DNA of 64,000 nucleotides from Reticulitermes speratus (GCA_021186555.1 JAJKFL010000004.1:15508406-15572405), one strand, 5' to 3'; counted from the first letter of the stretch, positions 25,964 through 37,859 are shown. Program-made: numbers and translations. The notes: a model not told the origin generated them from the sequence alone.

Positions 25964-27716
25964 GTTTACCTACCTTGCAATCGGGATGCTTCGTTTTCTG
26001 GGCCGGGGCATCGCCTGTCCTAACTGAGTGTATTCGTGGTTGTCCATTGTCCCTCTAGGCAAGTACTTAGATAGTATATAAATGAACAGACCTATAAATT
26101 AATTTCTTTAAATCATAATTGTTCACAGCATTTCCAAAACTTGCCATTTAGTCAACTGCAACTATTTTTACATTCAACGATCTATGACCTACGCAGTTTA
26201 TAATATGTTCTTAAATAAACCAGAAATAAATAAATAAATCATAATGTTTTACATCTGAGATTAAAAGTGTTAGTGGAATTTTACTATATTCTCCGAGCAC
26301 GTTGTCTAATGACGAACTATCTTGAACATGATAAAGAAAGTTATGGTTTCTTGCAAAAGCAAGAGGTTTCTTGATCAGCTGAGCAGCTACGAACGTTTCA
26401 AGAACAAGGCACTGTGAACTTAGTTAGATTAATATATCACATATCAGGTTGGGGTAGTTTCATTTCTTGTGGTCAAAATAGGGATATGAAGTATGCCTCA
26501 AAATCTTTAAATTACTGAAGAACATAAAAAGTATTAAAAACCGTAGAAGTAAAGAAGCGCATCATGCAAGCAATGTAAATTTGTAAAAATGTAAGCGTGC
26601 AAATGTTCCGAAGCTCTCTGTGATGTATCACTCCAACAGACGTAGCTTTGCAATGAAAAAGTCATCTGTATCGAAATAATACTTTGAATCTTGAAGCCCG
26701 GATACGTAATTTGAAAAGTTACGTTTTTATCAAAAAGAAAGTATTGCGTTTCTTTTACAAACAGGACAATGTTTCAGGAAACAGAATGTGAATATTCTGA
26801 TAATCGTAACAATCACATAGACACTTTTTAGGCATGACGCAGAATTTGTAAATGTTACAGAAAGTTGTGCTATGACCCATTATAGCAATGCGATATCATT
26901 ATGTAACGCCTGCTTGAACGTTAGAGAACACTGCATTTTGCTCGAAAAATGCATTTGTGTGTTTCGTATGATTGGTGGAATAAACAAGAATTATATATTA
27001 TGTTTATTCGGCTATCAAATTGTCAGTGCCGTGAAGGGAAATTATTTCCCTACATAGCACTCAAAACTTTACCTTTAAAACAGAGACATAATATCGTTAA
27101 TGTGAAGTAGGAACAAATTTAAATAATATGTATAATTAATTTCGCACTTTAATTTTTTTAAATATAAGTAATATTAATTGTCAATCAATTGCTGAAAATT
27201 GGGTAATGAAGATATGTCAATAGAAGTTCGAACTTTTTGATATACACTTAGCGCATCATATGACTACTAAATTAAGTCTGGGATTATTGAAAAAGGACAA
27301 CAAAATATAGCCAGGAAGCTCCCAAGCAGATCTTAGAACCAAATTACTGTAGCTAGAGTAAAGTATCTGAGGGCTGTAGTTAATTTGAACACTAATCGGA
27401 ACCAACTATATTTTGCTGTGCTCTGCCGTACATTGAATAACGTGAGAACCACACTGTGAAGAGAATTACCACACATCACATGTATATTTCTATGCTCATG
27501 TTTGACATTTCAGTGAAAATCACAGCAGATACGTATGAAATATGCGCAGTAGCCTATCCTGAAGTTTCAAGAGTTCATAATATTTCTGCCGTTGTACAAG
27601 GTTTTTGAAGTGATCCATTCAGCTACAATCATCGAAACCTCTTTCAGTCTTAACCTTCTCATGACCTTGACGATTTTTCCAAGAGAATACTCGTACGTTT
27701 GAAGAAAAATGTGCAT
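25964..27716. other. No gene recognised
   Basis: AT-rich sequence with short frames only (for example 26872-27057 plus). Nothing further could be supported. Confidence 0.5.
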
Positions 27717-27779
27717 TTACATAAATAACACTACGTATTCCGTCTGACACAACGTGTATTTTTTATTTTTTCTTTCAAA

Positions 27780-27822
27780 CGGTACATATTTCGATCAAGC
27801 CGATCGTCATCAGGTGCTTGTT
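27780..27822 (-). ncRNA. Hammerhead-type ribozyme motif, left arm
   Basis: On the minus strand: CTGATGA (27807-27813), one extra C, stem II GATC-GGCTT-GATC (27793-27805), GAAA (27789-27792), then ATATGT at stem III and an unpaired A. Flanking CAAGCAC and CCGTTTG can pair only partly as stem I. The extra base between the core box and stem II occurs in all copies in this window, so folding should be tested. Confidence 0.6.
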
Positions 27823-27929
27823 TATACAAAAACTCAGCTTGTCACTGACGTCTGTTTTGTTAGTTCTTACTGTGATCTATGTGCGCCACCTAGCTTGTCG
27901 GCGTTCTGAAGGATTACATCGAATGACCT

Positions 27930-28385
27930 ATTTTGCATGACTGTGTTCTTATCATTTATTTGGCTGTCCGGTTTTGTTTCTTTATATGTATATAAAACTT
28001 CTCCATGGTGTTCATCTGAATACCTTTATTTCTTACATAAACAACATCCATGATATTCTCAATTGGTCCTATAGAGTGCTTTTATCCGATAAATGCCGGG
28101 CAATCCTTGATTTACCATTATATTTATAATCATGAAAATGTTCTTTAAATCCGTCATAGAAAGACCTCCCAGCTTGTCCTGTGTACGTCAGTTTACAATC
28201 CGGTCATTGCAGTTGATAAATTCAACTTCTCTGATACACATCGCAATTATTGCTTTTTCTTGTTCTTAATAAATTTCCAACCGTATTCTGCGTCTTGTAG
28301 GCTATCTTAAGATCAGTACTTTTAAACAATTTTGTAATATGCATTGTTTGTTTTCCAATATACGTAAACGTAGTCACTCACGGTG
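27930..28385 (-). pseudogene. Penelope-like element C-terminus with GIY-YIG endonuclease
   Basis: Minus-strand reading gives TFTYIGKQTMHITKLFKS, TDLKIAYKTQNTVGNLL (the linker after the RT thumb in Penelope-like proteins), then PDCKLTYTGQAGRSFYDGF and KEHFHDYKYNGKSRIARHL. In the second block, Y-T-G-Q-A-G-R-S-F corresponds to the second half of the GIY-YIG module, with its conserved R. It continues GPIENIMDVVYVRNKGIQMN and TMEKFYIYI before stops. The endonuclease would nick DNA to prime reverse transcription. Stops around 28250 and after 28000 and the absent RT show it is inactive. The family identity rests on several matching blocks in the right order. Confidence 0.8.
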
Positions 28386-28968
28386 AAAACATCAAATAGT
28401 ACGACGAGGTGATTGACCCCACAACAACGCTGTTAACGTACTTTAATACCGAGAGGAAAAGGCCGTCGATAGCGAGTTGAAGGCAAAATTGTAAGTAAAG
28501 TTTGAAATAAAATATGCATTGCATAGAAAAAGCAATTTATATAAAAACTTTATTAATAATCTTAAAAACTCTTAAACGTCAATATCATTACAGGCAATAG
28601 GAGAAGGAATAAGGCAGCAAACGAAACATAGTGAAAAATACGTGGTCATAATGGGGCCTACACCAACGTACTTTGTAATAGACAGCTAATTACTCGACCA
28701 ACATCGGACGGCTTCTAAAATAATGATTTTTTAAAAATCAGATTAAACAATGGAATCAAAAACGTAAAAGGAAGAGAAGTTTGATCGTCATTTTGGTACT
28801 TTAGCATCCTAAATTCTCAATTTCTAACTTTTGGGCTGTGCACTACACCGTTCGTGTTTAATGACCAATCACCAAGATTACAAGTCGATTGTATTTTATA
28901 TTTTATATCATTTGTGAGATCTCGCAAAATTTTACATTTTTATCTTGAACTTTAAGTTGTTGTATAAA

Positions 28969-29013
28969 CAAACACCTGATAATGATCGGCTTGATCGAAA
29001 CATGTAGTGTTTG
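28969..29013 (+). ncRNA. Hammerhead-type ribozyme motif, right arm
   Basis: In order: stem I strand CAAACAC (28969-28975); core box CTGATAA (28976-28982, one change from CTGATGA); extra T; stem II GATC-GGCTT-GATC (28984-28996); GAAA; self-complementary ACATGT (29000-29005); H17 = A (29006); stem I return GTGTTTG (29007-29013). Stem I is a perfect 7-bp pairing, strong support for a real hammerhead fold. The six-base palindromic stem III suggests it would work as a dimer. The changed core base may make this copy inactive. Confidence 0.65.
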
Positions 29014-29066
29014 AAAGAAAAAAATAAAGGTTGTGTCAGACGGAATAAGTAGTGTTATTTATGTAA

Positions 29067-32000
29067 CTCTTCATACACAACAAGATGGACAGCGTCAAAT
29101 TGAAAATCTGTATACCTTCCTCGCCTCTTCCATTTACTTAAACTTATATGTCGTCAGAGTTACCTCTAAAATCATAGATATCCTTATCGTATAAAAGAGA
29201 AATTACTTACTTCACTCAGCCATCGTATGTAAAGATATTTCCCGAGTACTTTCCTTTTTATACACACGGGCAGTTTATCTTCCCTGGACGTCCTAGATTA
29301 CGTTTTACACCCACACAAAACAGCGCGCAAAGTAGCTGAGATGATAACTGTTCCACAATAGAATAATAATAAAAAACTAAGAAATGCTAAATAATTATTG
29401 CCATAATAACATCCTCAGCCCTACTCCTAGTACACATTGTTGTTCCCCGATATTCCTGCTTTACATTGGTACCTGAAATTTACTGCCAGCTCCCACTGAG
29501 TTTAAAAGTATGCTCGTACACGTTACGTTTGTTCTCTTGCACGAGTTTTACACTTTGTTTTTATTTCTTTCCTACACAGATGCAAATGAGCTGATGAACC
29601 TCTAAATACATTCCCCCTACATTCACCGCCATGTATCTCTGAAAAAATTAGGTTTAATTCTGGGGCAGTAGAATTCAGAAGCTGGAAACAATTTGGAAAA
29701 TTTAGCATAATATAACTTACAATTTTGAACACCAGTATAATTCACTCTTATTTTGTAATTTTTCCATTTAACACGAGGCCAGGTTCAATGCAGGGCCTTT
29801 AGGAATGTGGTAATGCATACGCGGAATTTCTTGGCATCCTGAGTGATAATAAATGTTGCAGAAGCAAACAATGAATGTAGTTTACACTGATGATGACAAG
29901 TGTTATGAATTTAATTTGACCCCCTGGATCTCGTCCCTCTCTTTCATATATATCAGCGCACTAATTGGTGCAACACCGGGAAATATTAATTAACGGCTTG
30001 TTTCCATTTATGTTCCTGACCGGAAGACATAGTCAATTAAAAACAATTTAACGCAGAAAATTGTAACTCGGAACTTGTATGCAAATCAAAGGATACAGCC
30101 CAACAACACGGGCAGCAGGCTTATATTCAGTTTCAATTGAGTATCTTCTTCTTTACACGTGACAGTGCGTATAATTCTGTGTAACATTATTAGAAACCTC
30201 GTTACTTCATTTATGAACGAAATTATTTAAGTCAGTGGCGCAAGGTAAAAAACATGGCTACATTTAGCGTCAAAGAGACAGAGTACTATATAACTGTCGA
30301 AGCCTAAACATAGTCCAAATAACATACAAATGTTTAGTTATTATCTCACAGAAAAACTGCATCTCCGTAAAAAAAAACTCAGACAATGAATGGTGGTTAG
30401 GGTAATAATTGACGTTTGTTGTGCGAATCATGCCGAACACGTAGACATGAACATGCTATATAGGGAAAACGAAGTGCATTTAAATGGTGAAAATGGTGAT
30501 ATGTATAGCTACCACTCTACCTTAAAGTGTTAGGTGAAGAACGTTGGTTGCTCATGTGCAGACATGAGCCCTTCCTCCAAATCTATAATTTAACGACAGG
30601 CAACGTACTATAACGTAACATTGTGGCGCTTTCGGGTAATAACCAATGTAGCAATGGACACGAAACAACAGACCAGATATAATTCATAGTTCTTTGATTT
30701 GACAGACCAAAGTGTTTAGCAAAACGTGCATATTGATGGCAATCCCATAGCACTCTTCCTAAATGACAGTACTGTCACTCCCATTAATGAAGTTTGAGCA
30801 GACACCTTACTGATTTTACTGGCGGTAGGAAATTGAATATACGAGTATGTGGGATATGACGACTTGTATGTTTGTACAAGTTTACGGACGTTTTCGAGGA
30901 GCTTCTTCCATCTAGTATATGAAAACTATTTGGACCCTGAAGATGGAGGCAGAAAATTCCTTTTAAAATGGGTAAGTATTTAACAGTTTGTACGGTTTCA
31001 CAGCTCAGAAGAATTTATTCAACATCAGCACAGCTGTGAAAATTTAAAAAATCGACATGCGATACATTTTTACGAGGTGAGAACCGACTTTTAAAATCTT
31101 ATCTCAGAAGTTTGGTCCTATAAATACTTAAAGAAACGTAGCGTTTTTTCGTTTTAAGATCTTAGTCCCTGAGTTGTGACGTAATGTAGACCTTGGAAGT
31201 CACTTCAACCTTACTGACAGGGGCAGTCTTCCACCAAAATCAAGACTATACAATGACGCAACCCAGAAGAACACTCTGCAAACCCACAGCTACGAAAATG
31301 TGAATAAATTCGTACTTTTTTCGCATCTTTTATGTAGAAAAGAGAGACAGAGTATGACATGGCTGCAAATTATGGACTAGAGGACGTCGAAGAACAGAAA
31401 GATGTTGAAACGTAAACTGCAAGGAATATGGAAGGTAGGAACTGTGAACCACTGGCGGTCGCTACCATACATCACGGTATACACGGTATGACCTTCGAAA
31501 TGGAAACTGTAACCCCGTGCCTATTAATACGATACGGAAATGCTAATCACTGCACCGTAATTGTGTGTTTCTTATAGGGCAAACAAAGTTAAAACCAAGT
31601 AACTCAACACTATCATTGGCGGACCGACCTACTATAAAGCAGTACCGTATAGTAAATGAACATTGCATCAGAGTGGAACATCGTAAATTAAATGACAGGA
31701 CATGTCTTGGACTACCTACACTTATAAAAGTCAAAGATATGTTTACTGTGAACTCCGCATGTAACAAGCAGATCGAAAATTCGAGTTACTTGGCACGGGA
31801 GACAATGTTGTACGAGAAGGGTTTATTTTTATTTTCCTCTTTCTTACAACTGGTTCTCTAGATAGTAGATGATGTTCCTGACAGCTATGGATCTGAGGAG
31901 GATTCTCATAATAACTGCACTCACACGGAAGAGAGCAGTTCAAGCTGTGACTGCTGTAATTCAAGTTCACAGCCCACACTTTCATTTTACTTCTTCCGGA

Positions 32001-32643
32001 AAAATATAAACTTTGTAACCGTAAGGTCTACCTGCCATTTAGTTTTACGATCCTTCCTGCCTGGCATGCGAAATTTTATTTCGAAGAAATGCTGTGGATT
32101 TTAATGTGCATTTCTGGATTTAGCTGCGTCTTCTGTTTAAGTCCTTCAAATTTTTGAATGTATATTGCGGTCATATGCCTCTGACGTCCAGCCCGTAGCC
32201 TTGTCACTATACTGACTACATTATAAGTCTTGTATGAATTATTCGTCTATGCCGTCTGAAGTTAATGGTTAAATGTAAGCTTCTGTACGAACACCACGTT
32301 TAAAAAGACAAAGTGTATTAAAATTATACTAAAGTACGCGTTTAAGTGTGAAGTACGCAAACTTAGCATGCGATTTTATGATTCGGACACCATGCTGTTT
32401 TCAGCCTTTAATCTTTTGGTATGATTTTGACACTTTTGTGTTTTTCTTACTTAGAGGTTTTTACTGTAACATGCCATTCACCATTCAACTAATACGAGTT
32501 TTAAGGAAAAGATAAATTATTATTTTTTCTGAATGCCAGAATGCGCCAACGCATAGGCGATTAAGTAATTTATTGCACACAAAGCTAAGGAGAGTATCGT
32601 CAGTCACAATAATCTTCGTATGACAAGTCGAAATTTATTAAGC
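29067..32643. other. No gene recognised
   Basis: Short frames only. A segment near 30935-31000 (GACCCTGAAGATGGAGGC and onward) resembles 6340-6400 and may be the same old interspersed repeat. The open frame 31565-31861 overlaps others on the minus strand and has no recognisable motif. Confidence 0.5.
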
Positions 32644-32649
32644 TACATG

Positions 32650-35464
32650 GGGAGCTGACTGTGATACTTATCACTATCTGGTGGTTGCAAAATTAGGGAA
32701 AGACTGGCGGTAAGTAAACAAGTAGCACAGACGTTTGATGCGGAGAGATTTAATTTCAAGAAGCTAAGTGAAGTAGAGGTTAGGAAACAGTATCAGATAA
32801 AGATCTCAAACAGGTTTGCAGCCTTGGAGAACTTAAATGTTAGTGAGGACATAAATAGGGCTTCGGAAAACATTAAAGAGAGTATCAAAATCTCAGCTAA
32901 AGAGAGTCTAGGGCTGTATGAAAGGAAGCAGCATAAACCATACTGTGACGAATAATGTTCAATTTTTTTAGACAAAAGGAAGCAGACTAAAATGCAGTTG
33001 TTACAGAATCCAAACCAAAGAAATGTAGATAATCGGAACAATGTAAAACGTGAAGTTAGTGGACATTTCAGGAACAAAAAAAGAAGGAATATCTGAAAAC
33101 TAAAGTTGATGAACTTTAAACTAACAGTAAGAACAAGAATATCAGATATTTTATAGGAGCATCAATGATTTTAAGAAAGGTTACCAGCCTACGAATAATG
33201 TGGTAAAGGATGAGAAGGGTGATAATGGTTGCAGACTCCCACAGTATTTTGGCTAGGTGGAGGAATCATTTCTTTAGCTATTGAATGTACTTGGGGTTAA
33301 TGATGTTAGGCAGACTGAAATACATACAGCAGAGCCACTGGTGCCTGAGGCCAGTGACTCTGATATTGAGATGGCTATTGAAAAGCTAAAAAGGCACAAA
33401 TCACCAGGTATTGATAAAATTCCAGCAGAATTGATTAAAAGAGGTAGGGAAATTTGTTCTGAGATCCATAAACTTATTAATCTTATTTGGAATAAAGAGG
33501 AATTGCCTGATCAGTGGAAGGAGCCAATCATTGTACCTATTTATAAGAAGGGTGATAAAACAGATTGCAGTAATTATCGAGGCATATTACTTTTGTCAAC
33601 CACATACAAAATTCTATCCAACATCGTTTTGTCAAGGTTAACTCCATATGCAGAGGAAATTACTGGGGAGCATCAGTGTGAATTTAGACGAAACAGATCG
33701 ACTACTGATCATATATTCTGCATTCGTCAAATACTTGAAAAAATGGGAATAAAATGAGGCAGTGCATCAGCTATTTATAGACTTCAAGAAAGCCTATGAT
33801 TCAGTTAGGAGGGAGGCCTTGTATAATATTCTCATTAAGTTTGGTATCTCTATGAAACTAGTAAGGATAGTAAATATGTGTCTAAATGAACCCTATAGGA
33901 GAGTCCGGGTAGGCAAACATTTGTCTGACACATTTCCTATTAAGAATGATTTTAAACCAGGAGATGTCTTATCGCCATTGCTTTTAAACTTTGCTTTGGA
34001 ATATGCCATTAGGAGGGTTTAGGCAAACCAGGAGGGCTTGAAATTAAATGGTACACATCATCTTCTAGTTTATACTGATGATGTTAATATATTGGGCGGA
34101 AGCGTACATGCTATAAAGAAAAACACAGAAGCTTTAGTAGTCGCTAGTATAGAAATTCTCACAGAGAATAACAACGTTAATGGGCATTAGGGAGTAATAC
34201 AGATAAGTTAGAGACCCCAGACATGTAGCCTACCAGAAGAATTTGTAAGAATATGTGGAATTAGAACTTGATTACAGGGCAGATTTTCGCGATAGTTGTG
34301 ACAGGAAGTCCTGTGAATTTTACAAGTTAGATGTGCATATTTCATTTGTAAGAAAATATAGAAAATTTTAATAGACAAGTGTTTAACAAATTTGATAATT
34401 ACTGAATATGGTGGTTCGACCTAGTAGGAATTAAAAGTACAGGTTAATAATATCCTGGTAAACAAGTGTAGAATGGTAGCAAGACACCTTGTATAGACAG
34501 TTGATGTTATTAAACAGTTAGTACCACACAAAGACATCTGCAGACTAGCAAGAGATCGGTTCCTTCCTCGTTGGTAGGCCGTGGGAATTACTTTTTCAGC
34601 TTGATAACGCTGACTGGTCGCAGCATTTACCATTTACGATAACACGCTACTGAATAGAATACGTAACACGAAACCGCCCTCGGTGACGTTAACCTAAACG
34701 GGGCCTCTCCAAGCAGTGACCAAGAGAGAACCCCGTTACACTAGTAAGGAGATAGATCTAGAAGTAAATACTGAGAAAACTCTGTACATGGGCATGTCTC
34801 GCAATCAGAATGCAGGACAAAATCACAACATAAAAGTGTAGATAAATCCTTTGAAAGGGTAGAACAGTTAAATATTGTGGAACAACCATAACGAATCGAA
34901 ATTCCATTCAGGAAGAAATTAAGAGCAGATTGAAGTCAGGGAATGCTTGCTATCTTTCGATGCAGGATATTCTGTCTTCCAGTTTGCTATCCAAAAATAC
35001 AAAGATTAAGATATACAGAACTATAATTTTGCCTGTTGTTTTGTATGAGTGTGAAACTTTATCTCTCACACTGAGGGAGGAACATAGGCTGAGGGTGTTC
35101 GAGAATAGGGTGCTGAGGAGGATATTTGGTCCTTAGAGGGACGAGGTAACAGGGAGTGGAGAAGACTACATAACGGGGAACTTAATGATCTGTACTCATC
35201 GCCAAATATTATTCGGGTGATCAAATCAAGAATGAGGTGGGCGGGACATGCAGCACGTATGGGGGAAGGGAGAGGTGCATACAGTATTTTGGTGGGGAGA
35301 CCTGAGGGAATGAGACCACTAGGAAGACCCAGGCGTAGATGGAAGGATAATATTAAAATGGATCTTCAAGAAGTGGGATGGGGGCATGGACTGGATTAAT
35401 ATGTCTCAGGATAGGGACAGGTGGCGGGCTCTTGTGAATGTGGTAATGAACCTTCGGGTTCCAT
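32650..35464 (+). pseudogene. Family A reverse transcriptase, copy 2
   Basis: The linker (32750-33200) is broken by stops. The RT is well preserved. 33281-33757 carries KLKRHKSPGIDKIPAELIKR, PIIVPIYKKGDKTDCSNYRG and STTYKILSNIVLSRLTPYAE. After a frameshift, 33762-34022 carries LFIDFKKAYDSVRREALYNI (first catalytic aspartate in FIDF) and FKPGDVLSPLLLNFALEYAI. The catalytic box at 34071-34082 reads Y-T-D-D in place of Y-A-D-D, keeping both aspartates. After the inserted LTR the thumb and C-terminal region resume (34747 onward): LREEHRLRVFENRVLRRIFG at about 35070-35130, RRPRRRWKDNI-type motif at about 35320-35355, and LRVP-stop near 35464. At least five disruptions make it a pseudogene. Confidence 0.85.
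34150..34740 (-). mobile_element. Probable solo LTR inserted in family A copy 2
   Basis: Family A copies 1 and 2 align on both sides but copy 2 has 591 extra bases here, bounded by CTAGTA at 34144-34149 and 34741-34746 (a 5-6 bp target duplication). Read on the minus strand the insert begins TGTAACGGGGTTCTCTC, a common way for insect Gypsy-type LTRs to begin. The other end (TAGAAATTCTCAC on the plus strand) is not a textbook CA end. No coding sequence is present. A solo LTR is the best explanation; a small non-autonomous element is the alternative. Confidence 0.6.
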
Positions 35465-35550
35465 AAAACGCGGGGAATTTCTTGACTAGCTGACGACGTG
35501 TTAGCTTCTCAAGAAGGACTCTGCTCCATGGAGCTAGTTAGTTAGATAGT

Positions 35551-35590
35551 TACATGTTTCGGCTCACCTATAAGAGAGTCATCACCAGGA
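35551..35590 (-). ncRNA. Degenerate hammerhead-like motif at the LINE insertion site
   Basis: On the minus strand: CTGGTGA (one change from CTGATGA), an extra T, GACTC pairing imperfectly with GTGAGCC, GAAA, and ACATGT. It directly abuts the right target duplication of family A copy 2, which means the LINE landed in the stem III/cleavage part of this motif. Confidence 0.45.
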
Positions 35591-35667
35591 AGTAAGCCAC
35601 AAAAGGAAAATTATACATGTGTTACACCTTGTCTAGTTTTAGCATTATTTGCGTTGCGATCCTAACA

Positions 35668-35697
35668 TATATATATCATAATATATATATATATATG
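35668..35697. repeat. (AT)n microsatellite
   Basis: Alternating AT, broken once by TCATA. It lies between the hammerhead-like motif and a second GAGCCGAAA word on the plus strand at about 35699-35707. Confidence 0.9.
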
Positions 35698-35709
35698 ATG
35701 AGCCGAAAT

Positions 35710-37406
35710 TATTGGGTACAAAATAAATGTATACAATAGCAATCAGTTAAAAAGGTTAAGAATGTTGAATTTATAATCATAACAATAATAGGACTTATAG
35801 ATTATTAAAATTGTTAGAATTATTACAATTATTAGAATTGTTGCTTCCCATTAGAATTTTAGAACTCAGTCAGTGATGGTGGCCAAGGGGATATTATATC
35901 TTTTTTATCTCTGTGTATATGATTGTTAAAATTGTATGTTGTCGTATATAAATATTTTATTTATTTACTTGTTGGTCTTTCTCCATTGGGATGAAATAAG
36001 TGTGGATAGATTTTCTGAGTCCCGTGTTGCTACACCGGCCTCTGTATTCTATCACTGTTTAGGATTGACGATACTCTCCTTGCCTTGTGTATCTGTATCA
36101 CAACGAAATGTCACGTTTTAAAATAGTTTCTTGCAGTAAATTCTGTTATGATATAACTCAAAAATAATTATTCGTACAATGATTCTCTGAAGCTTTGTGC
36201 CATCTTGACAGGCTTAAAATGTACGATATTTTATTCACAGCGCAACCACGAAGAAGAATTCACGGCAGGACAATCCGACCATTCCACCCGAGTGCGCCCT
36301 CGCTAACATTCCACTGTAGAAATGTGTAGAAATTTGTCCACTGTCTACGGTATAGTTTCATACTTACAACGTTCCGGAATTTGTGTATACTGCCGTCTTC
36401 AAGTCACTTTTTGTCATTACATTAACAATTGTTTCCTTATTTCCAGTATTAGTAGCGACATTTGGGATCAATCTAGAATCTAACAAGAATTTGATAATAG
36501 AATCACACGAACACTGATGTAGAACCAACTTCAGAAAGGTCGCATATATCAAATATACCTCAGACAATGGACAATATCCAGCCAAATATTTGCACAATTC
36601 TGCGTAGAACGACACACAAGTAAGGACAATATTACACAGGCATATTACATTTAATGGAAATGTGAAGTGGCACTGAAGTCATTCATTATTACCTCATTGA
36701 ATCGTAGTAAAACAGGACATCTAGTGTAACGGATGATATTTTGCATTATTAAACCAGACGCACATGGTAGCTAATCGAGTAGGTGAGTGACAACACAACC
36801 TCTGTCGTCGAGTTCGCAAACTAAAGCCACATTTTGTAAGTGTGTGTGTGTGTATTGTGTGTGTGTGTGCGCGGATGAGCAAGCAATTAGTGGACATCTA
36901 GCGTGTTTACATGTACAATTAGTCAATGCAGCGGTAAATTTCTTTCTAGCGATTCAAACTCACTTCTCCCCCATAACGGTAAGCCCACAAGTTTTACTAT
37001 GAAAAGAGGTGTGATGGGGTAAGGGGGGCTGGCTGTTATGATGGATAATGTACGATTGCCTTTATAAACCAGTCACCATCATTTGTTTCAAATCACGTGA
37101 ATAATTATAGGTATATTTATTGGTTAATCACACGAAAATCGCAGGTGTTTGTTATTTTGCATGTGTAGTTTGGGTTGTTCAAGTTAGATCAGAACATGAC
37201 TGCGTTTATAATTCTGTCGCTCAGTTGTTCAGTTGTGATTGCGTGTATTTTCAAGGAAGGGTGACACAGGTTACACGCTTATGTGCTTAGAGCTCCAAAT
37301 GGCCTTTATTAGAGTTGTAAATATTTGGCCACTAGCGATCCTTTGTTGAATATTTGGATAGTATAATTCCGTTGTTGATTATCTTGACGGCATCGTTACG
37401 CGAATC
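35710..37406. other. No gene recognised
   Basis: AT-rich with short frames (35936-36121 plus; 36364-36615 minus), none with a recognisable motif. A (TG)n tract lies at 36838-36870. Confidence 0.5.
36838..36870. repeat. (TG)n microsatellite
   Basis: About 15 TG units with one ATTG interruption. Confidence 0.95.
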
Positions 37407-37485
37407 CTGATCCGGAAGTCAGGTTTAGCTGAAGGGTACACAGTGTACCATTTTACCGTTTCCCTAAACCTGACTTCCGGATCAG
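37407..37485. repeat. Perfect 21-bp foldback with nested palindrome
   Basis: The arm at 37407-37427 (starting CTGATCCGGAAGTCAGG) is the exact reverse complement of 37465-37485. The 37-base loop itself contains a second hairpin, GGTACAC-A-GTGTACC, at 37435-37449. A CTGATGA and a CGAAAAC word follow at about 37495-37520, but without a pairing stem II. It may be the relic of a foldback or MITE-like element, or the structured RNA part of a retroelement. Confidence 0.9.
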
Positions 37486-37730
37486 AGTTCACCACTGATG
37501 AAGGCATATCGAAAACCCCGAACTTTCCGCTATGACCGGTGACAAGTAGTATAGCTTTCTGCCACTAAGTGCCATATTACCGCTGTCTTCTTAGTCAGAC
37601 TAGTGGGTTTTGAATCTATAGCCCTTTACACTGCTTCTGAACGAGTGTTATTTTGTGTGTTGCGTACTATACTCTATTTTCTAATGCCTGATTTGAAGGG
37701 AGAACGCATTTGCGTCAAAAGTTTTCCAAA

Positions 37731-37788
37731 CTACAATAATAATAATAATAATAATTAATAATAAATAATAATAATAATAATAATAATT
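37731..37788. repeat. (AAT)n microsatellite
   Basis: AAT/ATA repeats, interrupted twice, just before the mariner remnant. Confidence 0.95.
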
Positions 37789-37859
37789 TGCTGAGTCACA
37801 TTACAGAATTTCAGGGATGTGCCTACTAACAACTTTAAATTTGGAAAACCTGCATCGTA

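Larger units (their letters stand above)
27717..29066 (-). mobile_element. Penelope-like element remnant with inverted ribozyme-bearing arms
   Basis: The outer ends are imperfect inverted repeats. The left end starts TTACATAAATAACACTAC at 27717 and the right end closes with its reverse complement at 29066. Homology runs inward about 120 bp on each side. Each arm contains a hammerhead-type motif. Between them the minus strand carries the C-terminal linker and GIY-YIG endonuclease of a Penelope-like retroelement (about 28385-27930). The reverse-transcriptase core is missing, so this is a truncated copy. Sequence 28400-28945 is not recognised and may be 5-prime element sequence or a later insertion. 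Penelope-like elements are known to have complex terminal repeats, and hammerhead motifs have been reported in them. No clear target-site duplication is visible. Confidence 0.8.
32644..35556 (+). mobile_element. Non-LTR family A, copy 2, with target-site duplication
   Basis: The copy runs from about 32650 to 35550 on the plus strand and is flanked by TACATG at 32644-32649 and 35551-35556. It is 5-prime truncated: it begins inside the end of the endonuclease (the DTDHYLVV region), so it lacks most of EN. It ends with the TTAG-rich tail GAGCTAGTTAGTTAGATAG (35531-35549). A 591-bp insertion splits it at 34150-34740. The target duplication lies within a hammerhead-like sequence continuing at 35557. 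Confidence 0.85.

Noticed and set aside
25634..26023. 129-codon plus-strand ORF
   Set aside because: A third of it is a translated GTT/GCT microsatellite; the rest has no motif.
37495..37520. CTGATGA followed by CGAAAAC, a possible hammerhead core
   Set aside because: The sequence between them cannot form a stem II and there is no stem III palindrome.
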